DNA from: an uncultured Prevotella sp.
GTDB taxonomy: Bacteria; Bacteroidota; Bacteroidia; Bacteroidales; Bacteroidaceae
Reading direction: 5' to 3'
Assembly: GCA_900551055.1 (NCBI GenBank)
Contig: URUK01000009.1
Location: forward strand, 1-64,000
DNA length: 64,000 nt
Shown one piece after another: positions 43,115 to 52,008 of this stretch (the first letter of the stretch is position 1; each line of letters begins with the position of its first letter). The translations under genes and the position numbers were made by a program. The notes below the pieces were generated by a model. That model was not told the origin of the DNA and did no database searches. It saw only the letters and a list, made by a program, of their open reading frames with translations.

Positions 43115-43381
43115 CAAACCTTCTGATTATCAGCAGGTTACAGACTGCATTCAAAACCATTGGCTATACACGGCAAAACGCGCCCGCGCCAAAGCACGAC
43201 GGCACAACAGCAAGGGGCGGACAATATCTGTAATATTGGTTGTTTCTGCCTTGAAAAGTTTACATCGGATATTGAAAAAATTATATATTTTTGCAACGTG
43301 GGAGTATGTACCCACACAAAAAAGCCACGCCAGAATGGCTGACTGACGCACGCACGGACATCGACTAAAAACAATACAGGT

Positions 43382-44473
43382 ATGAAAATCAGTAGTTTTG
43401 TAAAACCAATGTTGATGACCTTCCTCGGCTGCGGCATCATGCCGGGCTGCGGAATGGCCCAGGAAAACAAGTCAGGGCAGGAGCAGCAGGCTCCCACTCC
43501 CGGCAAGGACGGCAACAAATACGTGCCTTACGGCGAGCGCACCGGCAACGAGTCAATCGTTTACTTCACGCGCAACCTAAGCCCGGAAGGGCTTATCAAG
43601 GCTTACGAGCAGGTCAGCGCGAACATCAACGGACGTACAGGAGTGAAGCTGCACACGGGCGAACAGCACGGTCCCAACATCATTCCGTCGGCCTGGGTGA
43701 AGGCCCTGATGCAGAAAGACCTGCCAGAAGCCAGCATCATAGAGACCAATACCTACTACACCGGCGACCGTTACACCACCGCGAAACACCGCGAAACGCT
43801 GAAGGTCAACGGCTGGACATTCTGTCCCGTAGACATAATCGACGAGGAAGACACCACCACCCTGCCCGTCATTGGCGGCAAGTGGTTCACGAAGATGTCG
43901 GTAGGCAGCCACCTGAAAGATTACAATTCGCTCGTCGTCCTGACCCACTTCAAGGGCCATACGCAGGGAGGCTTCGGCGGAAGCAACAAGAACATTGGCA
44001 TAGGCTGTGCCGACGGACGCATCGGCAAGGCGTGGATACACACCACGCCGGGGCAGGACAACCAGTGGGACATTGGCAAAGAGGAATTCATGGAACGCAT
44101 GACCGAGTCGACAAAGTCGGTCATCGACCACTTCGGCAAGCACGTCACATACGTCAACGTGATGCGTAACATGTCAGTGTCATGCGACTGCGAGGGTGTC
44201 AACGCCGCACCGGTAGTAACGCCGGACGTGGGCATCCTTTCGTCAACCGACATCCTCGCACTCGACCAGGCATGCATAGACCTGATTTACGCGATGACCG
44301 AAGCCGAGCACCACGACATAGTTGAACGCATTGAAACGCGCCACGGACTGCGCCAGCTGTCGTACATGAAAGAACTCGGAATGGGCAACGACCGCTACAT
44401 CCTGATTGACCTTGACAACGGCGGACGCCGCATCACGGCGGCAGAGGCCGTCAAAGGACTGAAGGCCAAGTGA
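43382..44473 (+). CDS. DUF362 domain exported protein
   Basis: The 363-residue product has a signal-like N-terminus (about 1-26, ending GCGMAQ) and a DUF362 domain (about 70-330). Visible segments include KLHTGEQHGPNIIPSAW, HFKGHTQGGFGGSNKNIGIGC, SCDCEGVNAAPVVTPDVGI and the end motif with ALDQACIDLIY. DUF362 proteins often accompany iron-sulfur domains, but no ferredoxin domain is present here; the Cys residues in SCDC may bind metal (inference). It is a single gene, convergent with the EamA gene across an inverted repeat. Function unknown. Confidence 0.85.
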   Translation: MKISSFVKPMLMTFLGCGIMPGCGMAQENKSGQEQQAPTPGKDGNKYVPYGERTGNESIVYFTRNLSPEGLIKAYEQVSANINGRTGVKLHTGEQHGPNIIPSAWVKALMQKDLPEASIIETNTYYTGDRYTTAKHRETLKVNGWTFCPVDIIDEEDTTTLPVIGGKWFTKMSVGSHLKDYNSLVVLTHFKGHTQGGFGGSNKNIGIGCADGRIGKAWIHTTPGQDNQWDIGKEEFMERMTESTKSVIDHFGKHVTYVNVMRNMSVSCDCEGVNAAPVVTPDVGILSSTDILALDQACIDLIYAMTEAEHHDIVERIETRHGLRQLSYMKELGMGNDRYILIDLDNGGRRITAAEAVKGLKAK

Positions 44474-44637
44474 AAAATGGAAAACGAAAGGTGAAAAATC
44501 CACATAAATGTAAGCGGAAAGCGGAAAACCAAAAGCGGAAAATCCATTGCCCGGTAATGGCTTGTGGCCTTACAATTGACGGGCAATGGATTTTCCGTCT
44601 TTAGTTTTTCACTTTCCGCTTACTTCAATATCCCTTC
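44474..44637. repeat. Inverted word repeat (GCGGAAAA words), bidirectional terminator-like
   Basis: Perfect 18-bp arms CGGAAAATCCATTGCCCG (44536-44553) and CGGGCAATGGATTTTCCG (44580-44597), nested in outer arms GTAAGCGGAAAG (44510-44521) and CTTTCCGCTTAC (44613-44624). The right outer arm encodes the last residues (VSGK) of the EamA protein. Confidence 0.85.
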
Positions 44638-45526
44638 TTGACTTCGACTTGGTGACAAGCCATACGCCGAGGCACACGAGTATGACGGCCGCCCCCTGTG
44701 ACGGCTTGAACACGCCGATGCCGGTGAGCACGCTGACCGTTACCGACACAACCGGCTGCACATAGTTGTATATGCTCACGACTGTGGGGCGCAGAGTGTG
44801 CTGGCCTACCATCATGAGAATGTAACTTATGTATGTGCCGAAGAGCACGACGAAGCCTGTTTCGAGCCATGTGCGCACGGGTATGGCGGCGTAGTTGATG
44901 CCCGCAACGTCGTTGAAAGTGAACGGAAGGATGATAACCGTTGCGTAAGTGAACATCCACTTGTTTACCGTTATTACCGAATACTTGCGTACAAGCTTGC
45001 TGAAGAGCGACAGGTAAAGCGCGAACGAGAACTGCGCACCAAGGCAGAGGAGGTCGCCGCGCAGGTCGCCCACCTTCGAGCTTTGCGCCGTAGCGCTCGT
45101 AACTATGAGTATTACCGCACCCACGCAGCCGATGGCTACGCCTCCGGCCTTCATCGCCGTGATGGGTTCTTTCAGTATGAAGAATGCCAGCAGCATCGCG
45201 AAAATAGGCATCGACGTGGTTTCTATGCTGGCGTTAACGGGCGAAGTGATGCTTAGTCCGATGGTGTAGCAGCACTGGTTGGTTACAAGTCCGAGCACCC
45301 CCGCGCCTATGAACATGAGCAGGTCGCGCCGTGGCACGTGCTCTTTCTTGGTGAACAGCGACGTAAGCCAGAACAACACGGCGCCGCCCACAACGCGGAA
45401 CGTAACCATCTCCAAGCCGCTAAACCCGTGAGTCATTGCATCCTTGCCGAGAGGAGCCATCAATCCCCAGAATGCACAAGCGAAAAACAGGCACAGATGT
45501 GCCGTCAATGGCCGATTGTTTGTCAT
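44609..45526 (-). CDS. EamA/DMT family transporter
   Basis: Inner-membrane metabolite exporter of 305 residues with ten predicted helices, made of two EamA repeats (about 8-145 and 160-298). Conserved family features such as FWGLMAPLGKDAM in helix 1 and SPVNASIETTSMPIFAMLLAFFILKEPIT at the end of repeat 1 (split here) are visible. The C-terminal tail is encoded by the arm of an inverted repeat. A -7 box TAACTTTG on the minus strand (45556-45563) lies 30 bp upstream. Substrate unknown. Confidence 0.9.
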   Translation of the reverse strand: MTNNRPLTAHLCLFFACAFWGLMAPLGKDAMTHGFSGLEMVTFRVVGGAVLFWLTSLFTKKEHVPRRDLLMFIGAGVLGLVTNQCCYTIGLSITSPVNASIETTSMPIFAMLLAFFILKEPITAMKAGGVAIGCVGAVILIVTSATAQSSKVGDLRGDLLCLGAQFSFALYLSLFSKLVRKYSVITVNKWMFTYATVIILPFTFNDVAGINYAAIPVRTWLETGFVVLFGTYISYILMMVGQHTLRPTVVSIYNYVQPVVSVTVSVLTGIGVFKPSQGAAVILVCLGVWLVTKSKSRRDIEVSGK

Positions 45527-45555
45527 AAAATAGTTTGCCTTTATTTATCGGGGTG

Positions 45556-45563
45556 CAAAGTTA
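45556..45563 (-). promoter_or_regulatory. -7 box for EamA transporter gene
   Basis: Minus-strand TAACTTTGC; a TTTG (45586-45589) is 22 bp further upstream, slightly long. Confidence 0.55.
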
Positions 45564-45605
45564 AACATTTTTACCGACACAGTGCCAAAATACCTGCTGT
45601 ATTTC

Positions 45606-45687
45606 AAAAGGTGGCCTTTCGGCTTCCAAAAGGCCACCTTTTACAGCCTAAAAGGCCACCTTTCGCACGCTAAAAGACGGCCTTTTG
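45606..45687 (+). repeat. 4x22 palindrome element, copy 8
   Basis: Units start at 45606 (AAAAGGTGGCCTTTCG), 45628 (AAAAGGCCACCTTTTA), 45650 (AAAAGGCCACCTTTCG) and 45672 (AAAAGACGGCCTTTTG). Units 1 and 2 are complementary. It lies between the EamA promoter and the kinase stop. Confidence 0.9.
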
Positions 45688-45735
45688 CAAAACCCTTTGC
45701 CAAAGGCCGTCTGGCGGCAGTTTTCCGGTTGCACG

Positions 45736-46803
45736 TCAGGCGAACTTCACCGTGAACCTGTGCCGGCCTTCGCTGTAAGCGTATTCCACGCCCCAGCCGT
45801 GATAATCGCATACGGCCTTGACTATCGCCAGCCCCAGTCCGTTGCCCTTGGCGTTATTGACAGGGCGGTAAAAGCGGCCGAAAATGCGGCCGGCATCAAG
45901 CTCTCCGCTGCAAGATGTGTTCTCTACGGAAAGGCTGCCTGCACACAGCCTCACCACGACTTCGCCTCCCTCGCGGTTATGGCGCACGGCGTTGACAACA
46001 AGGTTGGCCGCCATGCTCTCCATCAGCGAGCGGTTGGCGCGCAACGGCAACGTGTCAACGCGCAGGTCGGCGGTGAGCTTAAGTCCTCCTACAAGACTCT
46101 CAAGATAAGGCAGCAGGCCGCGCACCACCTCAACGGCGTCAACCTCTTCAGTGCTGTCAAACTGGCTGTTGTCCATCTTGGCGAGCAGCAACAGGTTGCG
46201 GTTAAGCCGCGACATGCGGCCGCTTATCTGGTAAAGCTCCTGTATCATGGCCGCCTGCCGTCCGGTGATTTCAGGCAACTGTGACAGCAGGTCGAGCTTT
46301 CCGCGCATGACCGCAAGCGGTGTCTGAAGCTCGTGCGAGGCGTTTTCCGAGAACTCCTTTTGCACCTTGTAACTGCTGGCACTTCCCTCCATAAGGCGGC
46401 CGAGCGCACCTTTCAGCTCGGCAAACTCCCTTATGCGGCTGTCGGGCAACGGCGGACAGACTCCGCTCTCAATCCTGAACGAATCGACGGCGGCCAGCAT
46501 GTCGTAGAACGGACGCCATATACGCTTCGACACAATGCGTGCAGTAAGCACCACGGCAGAGCCTGTTATGACGGCGAAAAGAAAGTACTGAAGCATCATT
46601 CCGGCCATGATGTCCTGCTCAAGGTCGAGCTTAGGCAACGGCTGTCCTGCCTCGACAGACTCTATTATGTCAATCATGTCCTCGGCGTAAAAGCTCTTCG
46701 TAAGCCAGTAAAACAACGGAGCGGCGACAAGCAGCAGCAAAGCCGTACATACGGCAAACCTCGCCAGCGTGGTGCGCAGCAGGCTTGTATTGCGTAATTC
46801 CAT
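45736..46803 (-). CDS. Two-component sensor histidine kinase
   Basis: Membrane sensor of 355 residues: helix 1 (about 12-35), a short periplasmic loop (about 36-68, too small for a classic ligand domain), helix 2 (about 70-92), HAMP-like linker, dimerisation/phosphoacceptor domain with H157 in SHELQTP, and ATPase domain with N-box NLVVNAVRHN and GNGLGLAIVK. All key residues are present. The upstream gene, 12 bp away, encodes its OmpR-type response regulator. The signal is unknown. Confidence 0.93.
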   Translation of the reverse strand: MELRNTSLLRTTLARFAVCTALLLLVAAPLFYWLTKSFYAEDMIDIIESVEAGQPLPKLDLEQDIMAGMMLQYFLFAVITGSAVVLTARIVSKRIWRPFYDMLAAVDSFRIESGVCPPLPDSRIREFAELKGALGRLMEGSASSYKVQKEFSENASHELQTPLAVMRGKLDLLSQLPEITGRQAAMIQELYQISGRMSRLNRNLLLLAKMDNSQFDSTEEVDAVEVVRGLLPYLESLVGGLKLTADLRVDTLPLRANRSLMESMAANLVVNAVRHNREGGEVVVRLCAGSLSVENTSCSGELDAGRIFGRFYRPVNNAKGNGLGLAIVKAVCDYHGWGVEYAYSEGRHRFTVKFA

Positions 46804-46815
46804 ACCCTCTATATG

Positions 46816-47493
46816 TTAAAGTTCAACCCACTTGTAGCCCATTCCGTACACATTCCTCCCGCAGTTGGCGCATCCTGCGGCGGCGAGCTTAGCCTTCAGG
46901 TTCTTTATGTGCGTGTAAACAAAGTCGTGGTTGTCCATCATGTCGGCCATCTCGCCGCTAAGGTGCTCGGCCAGTGCGCCCTTCGACACCACGCGCCCCT
47001 TGTTGCTGATGAAGAAAAGCAGCAGTTCAAACTCCGAACGGGTGAGCGCCACCGGCCTGCCGCACACCGTAACAGACTTGTCGCGCAGGTTTATGTCAAC
47101 GCCGTTGCTCGACAACACGTTGCTCGAAGCAAACTCCCTGCGGCGTATCACGGCATAGACGCGCATGCCAAGCTCGGCCAAATGGAACGGCTTGGAAAGG
47201 TAATCGTCGGCCCCGATGCCGAGCCCCTTCACCTTGTCGTCGAGCGAATCCTTTGCCGATATTATTATCACGCCGGCCGGATTGCGCCGTCCGCGCATGT
47301 AGCGAAGCAGGTCAAGCCCGTCGCCTCCGGGCAACATGAGGTCTAACAGCACACAGTCATACTCGTAAATGCCGAGCTTCATCTTCGCGTCGGCGTATGT
47401 AAAAGCCTGCTCGCACAGGTAATTCTCAACGCCGAGGTAGGCCGCGATGCTGTCTGAAAGCTCGCGTTCGTCTTCTACAATAAGGATTTTCAT
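46816..47493 (-). CDS. OmpR-family response regulator
   Basis: DNA-binding regulator of 225 residues. Receiver domain with D8/E9 pocket (VEDE), phosphoacceptor D51 in LLDLMLPGGDG and the SKPF lysine; C-terminal winged helix (about 130-225) with LTRSEFELL and HIKNLKAKL, ending YGMGYKWVEL. The open frame continues 104 codons upstream, but the ATG at 47493 starts the canonical MKILIVEDERE; the longer form would cross the neighbouring EamA gene. It is cotranscribed with the kinase. Confidence 0.94.
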   Translation of the reverse strand: MKILIVEDERELSDSIAAYLGVENYLCEQAFTYADAKMKLGIYEYDCVLLDLMLPGGDGLDLLRYMRGRRNPAGVIIISAKDSLDDKVKGLGIGADDYLSKPFHLAELGMRVYAVIRRREFASSNVLSSNGVDINLRDKSVTVCGRPVALTRSEFELLLFFISNKGRVVSKGALAEHLSGEMADMMDNHDFVYTHIKNLKAKLAAAGCANCGRNVYGMGYKWVEL

Positions 47494-47519
47494 TGTATGA
47501 TACATTATTATATTACACC

Positions 47520-47936
47520 TCACTTCACCAACATCACCATGCTGCCGGCGGTTATCAGCAGCGCGCCGATGACAACACGCAGGCTGACAGGCTCTTTCAG
47601 GAAGAGGAACGACAGGCAGATGGTGAATACGACGCTCAGCTTGTCGACCGGAGCAACGCGCGAAACGTCGCCCGACTGCAACGCCTTGAAATAGAAAAGC
47701 CACGACAGCCCCGTGGCCGCTCCCGACAGAATGAGGAACAGCCAGGCGTTTCTCGGTATGGCGCGCACCTCGCCCGAATGGCCGCCGAAGAAGACAATGC
47801 CCCACGTTATGAGCAGTATTACAGCCGTGCGTATGGCCGTAGCCAGGTCAGAATTGATGTCTTTCACCCCTATTTTGGCGAAGATTGCCGTCAATGCGGC
47901 AAAGAATGCGGAAAGCAAAGCATAGTATTTCCACAT
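47520..47936 (-). CDS. Half-size EamA/DMT transporter
   Basis: The 138-residue protein has five predicted helices and a single EamA domain (about 3-137), ending in FLKEPVSLRVVIGALLITAG. Half-size members of this superfamily act as dimers. It begins MWKYYALLSAFFAALTAIFA, a typical start. It lies 26 bp upstream of the response-regulator gene on the same strand, so the three genes may be cotranscribed. Its leader contains a 44-bp tandem repeat. Substrate unknown. Confidence 0.88.
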   Translation of the reverse strand: MWKYYALLSAFFAALTAIFAKIGVKDINSDLATAIRTAVILLITWGIVFFGGHSGEVRAIPRNAWLFLILSGAATGLSWLFYFKALQSGDVSRVAPVDKLSVVFTICLSFLFLKEPVSLRVVIGALLITAGSMVMLVK

Positions 47937-47942
47937 TGTTTT

Positions 47943-48100
47943 TTACGGTTTTGAGGTTATGAGGTTTTACGGTTATACGGTTTTGTTTACGGTTTTGAGG
48001 TTATGAGGTTTTACGGTTATACGGTTTTGTTTACGGTTATGAGGTTGTACGGTTTTACGGTTATGAGGTATTGGGGCATACGGTTATACGGTTTTGTATG
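47943..48100. repeat. 44-bp tandem repeat upstream of half-size EamA
   Basis: Two identical 44-bp copies start at 47943 and 47987 (each beginning TTACGGTTTTGAGGTTATGA), followed by a diverged third copy from 48031. The internal words are TTACGGTTATACGGTTTTG-like. A minus-strand -7-like box TATTTTTG (48101-48108) lies just beyond, so the repeat would be part of the transcript leader. Confidence 0.88.
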
Positions 48101-48251
48101 CAAAAATAACGCAAGATTTTGAAGAAAATTTGAAGATGGAGGAAATAAACGGGAATATGGGGCATTGTTATCTGAATTGCGCAGCTTGGTTACCGAGAGC
48201 ATAGTTTGTGATTAATCGAAACATACAACAATGTTCATCAAACAACGGTAA

Positions 48252-48399
48252 TCAAGCTCCCTCCCTTCGGGAGGGCTGGGGTGGGTCGCTTTTCAATTGA
48301 GAAAGGAGAATTGAAAATGGATAATTATGATTACTTTTAAGGTTGTCTGCCAGCAAAGCAAATCATAATTGTCAATTCTCCATTTTCCACTCTCAATTT
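48252..48399 (+). repeat. Module B, copy 3
   Basis: CTCCCTCCC-TTCG-GGAGGG hairpin head overlapping a G-quadruplex-type run (48270-48286: G3-A-G3-CT-G4-T-G3), then the imperfect palindrome. Nearly identical to copy 1 over its length. Confidence 0.9.
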
Positions 48400-48481
48400 A
48401 AAAGACGGCAAATTAGAGGGTAAAAGGCCGTCTTTTACACGCCAAAAGGCCACCTTTCGCAATGCAAAAGGCGGCCTTTTG
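48400..48481 (+). repeat. 4x22 palindrome element, copy 9
   Basis: Units start at 48400 (AAAAGACGGCAAATTA), 48422 (AAAAGGCCGTCTTTTA), 48444 (AAAAGGCCACCTTTCG) and 48466 (AAAAGGCGGCCTTTTG). AAAAGACGGC of unit 1 complements GCCGTCTTTT of unit 2. Followed by CTGATTACCAACGCTTTACA. Confidence 0.92.
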
Positions 48482-48534
48482 GAAAACCGCTGATTACCAA
48501 CGCTTTACAGACCGGGCGCAAGGCATGCCGCCGA

Positions 48535-49959
48535 CTACATCAACGGCGAGAACAAACGCACAAGAGACTCCCACAGACGGTGTGTGAACGAAAGACGCAG
48601 CGAGCGCGTGTAATCGGTGTATTTCACACAATGCTTCATGTCGTCTGTGAACACCTGCTTTATGCGCAACGCCATGCTGCGGTCGTAAATGAACACGTTG
48701 CTCTCGAAATTGTTGTCGAAGCTGCGGAAATCGATGTTCGTCGAGCCGCAGGTTGACAGCGAGTCGTCGCTCACGAGTAGCTTTGAGTGGTTGAAACCGG
48801 CTGTATAGAGATATACTTCCACGCCCGCGTCGACCGCCTCCTGTACGTAAGAACGGCTGGCCCACTCCACGAATTTGGCATCGGCATGCAGCGGAACCAT
48901 CAGCCTGACGTCAATCCCGGCCAGCGCGGCGGTGCGCATTGCGAACATGACTGTTTCCGTTGGAAGGAAGTAAGGGGTTTCCATGTAAACGTAACGCTTG
49001 GCCTCAAGCAGTATGCGTACATAGCCCTGCATCATCTCCGGCCACTGGCTTACGGGGCTGCTCGTCACAATCTGCATCACACAATCGTTTGAAATGGAGC
49101 CGTCGAGCACAGGGTAATAGCAGCGGTTGGTGATGAGCGTGCGGTCAACAAAATACCAGTCTACAAGGAATGCGCGCTGTATGCCGTACACTGCGCCGCC
49201 CCTTATCCTAAGATGAGTGTCCCTCCAAGGCGTGCCCTTGTCACCTTTCACATAACGTATGGCGATGTTCATGCCGCCGATGTAGCCCACCTTGCCGTCA
49301 ATCACGCACAGCTTGCGGTGGTTGCGGTAGTTAACCTTGCTGGTGAACGCAGGGAACTTTACGGGCATGAAGGCGTGAACATCTATTCCGGCGGTGCGCA
49401 TCCGCTCGAAAAAAGAATTGGGAACGTTCCAGCATCCCACGTCGTCGTAGATGAACCTGACCTCCACCCCGGCCCTCGCCTTGTCCATAAGGGCGTCGGC
49501 TACAAGGCGTCCGAGAGGGTCTTCGCAGATGATGTAAGTCTCGAGATGTATGTGGTGGGTGGCCTTGCCGATGTCCTTCAGCAGGGCAAGGAAGAACGAG
49601 TGGCCGTCAGTCAGGATGTCGGCCTCGTTGTTCTTGAACGGCAACGCCCAGTTAAGTGTTCCGAAAAGCTTGACAAGCACACTGTGTTCCTCGGGCACGA
49701 CAAGGTTCTGCTGCTCTGAAAACTCAAACATTGAACGCTTTGTAAGCTGGTCCATGCTCTGACGGCTGATGTACTTTTCCTTGCGCGTATTCTGCCCGAA
49801 AAAGAAGTAAAGCACTATGCCGATGACGGGAATGAAGATGAGCACCATCACCCAGGCCATCGTCTTGGCCGGCTGGCGGTTGTCCATGAGCACCGTAACC
49901 ATCGTCACAAGCACTATGCAGACGTACACAATGAATATCAACCAGTGAATGTAAACCAT
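48535..49959 (-). CDS. cls: Cardiolipin synthase
   Basis: Condenses phosphatidylglycerol to cardiolipin at the inner membrane. The 474-residue protein has two N-terminal helices (about 3-55, PLDc_N type; PAKTMAWVMVLIFIPVIG) and two phospholipase-D motifs: NYRNHRKLCVIDG with HxKx4D (about 215-228) and FNHSKLLVSDD (about 395-405), each followed by the GGMN or GSTNID segment. Length and motifs are normal. Located downstream of the dnaG gene on the same strand, separated by an inverted word repeat. Confidence 0.95.
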   Translation of the reverse strand: MVYIHWLIFIVYVCIVLVTMVTVLMDNRQPAKTMAWVMVLIFIPVIGIVLYFFFGQNTRKEKYISRQSMDQLTKRSMFEFSEQQNLVVPEEHSVLVKLFGTLNWALPFKNNEADILTDGHSFFLALLKDIGKATHHIHLETYIICEDPLGRLVADALMDKARAGVEVRFIYDDVGCWNVPNSFFERMRTAGIDVHAFMPVKFPAFTSKVNYRNHRKLCVIDGKVGYIGGMNIAIRYVKGDKGTPWRDTHLRIRGGAVYGIQRAFLVDWYFVDRTLITNRCYYPVLDGSISNDCVMQIVTSSPVSQWPEMMQGYVRILLEAKRYVYMETPYFLPTETVMFAMRTAALAGIDVRLMVPLHADAKFVEWASRSYVQEAVDAGVEVYLYTAGFNHSKLLVSDDSLSTCGSTNIDFRSFDNNFESNVFIYDRSMALRIKQVFTDDMKHCVKYTDYTRSLRLSFTHRLWESLVRLFSPLM

Positions 49960-49964
49960 CTGTT

Positions 49965-50075
49965 CTGTTAATGAATAATGAAAAATGAATAATGAATAAT
50001 CGTGGCATACGCCGTATTCTCATTCTTCATCATTCACTTTCCGTTATTCATTTCTCATTTTTCATTATTCATTCA
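49965..50075. repeat. Inverted word repeat (GAATAATG words) between dnaG and cls
   Basis: Left words GAATAATGAAAAATGAATAA and right words TTTTTCATTATTCATTCA are complementary. The element spans from the dnaG stop codon to about 5 bp before the cls start codon region. Confidence 0.75.
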
Positions 50076-52001
50076 ACTCATTACTATGTCGTTGCCAAGC
50101 TCCTTCGCTATTTCGTTCCGGATAACTTGCATGTCCTTGTATTCGGCCATCAGCCGCATAACTTTTTCCGTATCGTTCGCCGAAAGGGTAATTTCACGCT
50201 GCAAGTCCTTCAGGTGTTGCTCCACATAATCCATGCGGAAGTCGAGTATCAGGTGCTCAACCTGGTTGCGCAGCGTGTCCTCGTCGCGCCTCACTTGCAG
50301 GCTCTTGCTCAACTGGAAATGGTCTATGGCCATCTCGGTGGCCGTGCGGCTGACGTCAATGTCCGGGTGATGGGTAAAATACTCCTCGGCGTTGAAGCCT
50401 TCGTCGTTGTTGTGTTCCACGGCTTCGGCAAGCATACGGTTGTACAGTGGGTTCTTGAAAGCGAGATTGTCCGCGCCGAGATCGTAACCGATATACTGCG
50501 ACACGCTAAGGTCAACCGTGCCTCCATCGGCTGTTTCAACGCCTTTATACAGTATCTCCTGACCGTGGCGGACAACCATTTGCACGAGCATGTACTCCAC
50601 GTCGGGCTGCTGACGCACCGGCGCAAGCGGCTGGAGCGGCTTCAACGGGCCGTCGGCCTTGGCCTCCTCGCGGCGTTGTTCCTTCTGCTTTTCCTCTATT
50701 TCGCCGCGTATGAACTGGTTGGCGGTGTTTATCAGCGTGGACTCGCTCATGCCGAGACGGTGCGCGCATTCGGTTATGTAGGTCGCCCTCGTGATTTGGT
50801 CTTGTATCACCGACACGCTCTTTACAATGCTGCTGATGGCCTCGGAGCGTTTTATCGGGTCGGTAACTCCCTTGAGCAGCAGGTTTGTCTTGAACTCGAT
50901 GAAGTCTGTCTGATGCGCTTCGATATAGTCGCGGAACTCCTGCGCCGCGTGCTTTTGCGCGAAACTGTCGGGGTCGTCGCCGTCAGGCAGCAGCAAAACC
51001 TTCACGTTCATACCCTCGGCCAGCAACATGTCGATGCCGCGGATTGAGGCGTGTATGCCGGCGGAATCGCCGTCGTAAAGCACCGTTATGTTGTTTGTGA
51101 AGCGGTGTATCAGGCGTATCTGTCCCGTAGTGAGCGACGTTCCTGACGACGCCACGACATTCTCGACGCCGCTCTGGTGCATCGACGTTACGTCGATATA
51201 TCCCTCAACGAGGTAGCAGCGGTCTTGTTTCGTTATGGCGTGCTTGGCCTGATATATGCCGTAAAGCTCGTTGCTCTTGTGGTAAATGAGCGATTCGGGC
51301 GAGTTGACATACTTCGCCAGCTTCTTGTTGTTTTCCAAAATGCGGCCTCCGAAGGCCACAACGCGCCCCGTGACTGTGTGTACGGGGAAGATTACACGCC
51401 CTGCATAGCGGTCTTGCAGGCGGCCATCCTCGCGACGGTAACACAGTCCCGTGGTGACGAGAAACTCCTCCTTAAAGCCCTTTGCCGTAGCGGCGCGCGC
51501 CAAAGCGTCGCGCTCCGGCAGGGCGTAACCAAGCTGGAAGCGGTTTATAGTGTCGTCGCGGAAGCCGCGCGAGCGGAAATACTGCATGCCGATAGCCTGT
51601 CCCGCCTGCGTGTTGAACAGGTTGTCCTGAAAGTAATGCAGCGCCCAGTCGTTGACGATGAACAGGCTCTCACGCTCGCTCTCCTCGCGTTTCTCGTCGT
51701 CGGTCAGCTCGCGTTCGTGTATCTCAATGTTGTATTTCTTGGCCAGCCAGCGCAGGGCTTCGGGGTAAGTCATCTGCTCGTGCTCCATGATGAAGCCCAC
51801 GGCGTTGCCTCCCTTGCCGCAGGAAAAGCAGTGGCAATAGCCCTTTGAGGGGGACACGACGAACGAAGGCGTCTTCTCGTCGTGGAACGGGCACAGTCCC
51901 TTATAGTTCACCCCGGCCTTCCGCAGCGAGACAAACTCCGACACGACGTCGACGATGTTCGCCGCGTCCATTATCTTGTCTATGGTTGCCTTGTCAATCA
52001 T
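50073..52001 (-). CDS. dnaG: DNA primase DnaG
   Basis: Makes RNA primers at the replication fork. The 642-residue product has the CHC2 zinc finger (C37, H40, C58, C61), the RNA-polymerase core, the TOPRIM domain (about 255-345) with LVEGYIDV and DGDSAG, and a C-terminal helicase-binding region after a variable linker (about 430-470). Length is normal. Its start lies 7 bp after the stop of dinD, so the two are likely cotranscribed, unlike the usual dnaG surroundings that I know. Confidence 0.96.
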   Translation of the reverse strand: MIDKATIDKIMDAANIVDVVSEFVSLRKAGVNYKGLCPFHDEKTPSFVVSPSKGYCHCFSCGKGGNAVGFIMEHEQMTYPEALRWLAKKYNIEIHERELTDDEKREESERESLFIVNDWALHYFQDNLFNTQAGQAIGMQYFRSRGFRDDTINRFQLGYALPERDALARAATAKGFKEEFLVTTGLCYRREDGRLQDRYAGRVIFPVHTVTGRVVAFGGRILENNKKLAKYVNSPESLIYHKSNELYGIYQAKHAITKQDRCYLVEGYIDVTSMHQSGVENVVASSGTSLTTGQIRLIHRFTNNITVLYDGDSAGIHASIRGIDMLLAEGMNVKVLLLPDGDDPDSFAQKHAAQEFRDYIEAHQTDFIEFKTNLLLKGVTDPIKRSEAISSIVKSVSVIQDQITRATYITECAHRLGMSESTLINTANQFIRGEIEEKQKEQRREEAKADGPLKPLQPLAPVRQQPDVEYMLVQMVVRHGQEILYKGVETADGGTVDLSVSQYIGYDLGADNLAFKNPLYNRMLAEAVEHNNDEGFNAEEYFTHHPDIDVSRTATEMAIDHFQLSKSLQVRRDEDTLRNQVEHLILDFRMDYVEQHLKDLQREITLSANDTEKVMRLMAEYKDMQVIRNEIAKELGNDIVMS

Positions 52002-52008
52002 TGGAACA

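Larger units (their letters stand above)
42786..43381. other. Divergent intergenic region
   Basis: Carries the hydrolase promoter and operator-like dyad, the 4x22 element at 43033-43114 and a -7 box TATTTTTG (43286-43293) for the DUF362 gene. No gene seen. Confidence 0.6.
47937..48534. other. Intergenic region with tandem repeat and a repeat composite
   Basis: Holds the 44-bp tandem repeat (47943-48100), a possible EamA promoter box (48101-48108), module B copy 3 and 4x22 copy 9, whose flank runs into the end of the cardiolipin synthase gene. No gene seen. Confidence 0.6.

Noticed and set aside
46816..47805. Long 329-residue version of the response regulator
   Set aside because: The extra N-terminus overlaps the EamA gene in another frame and lacks homology; the receiver domain starts at 47493.
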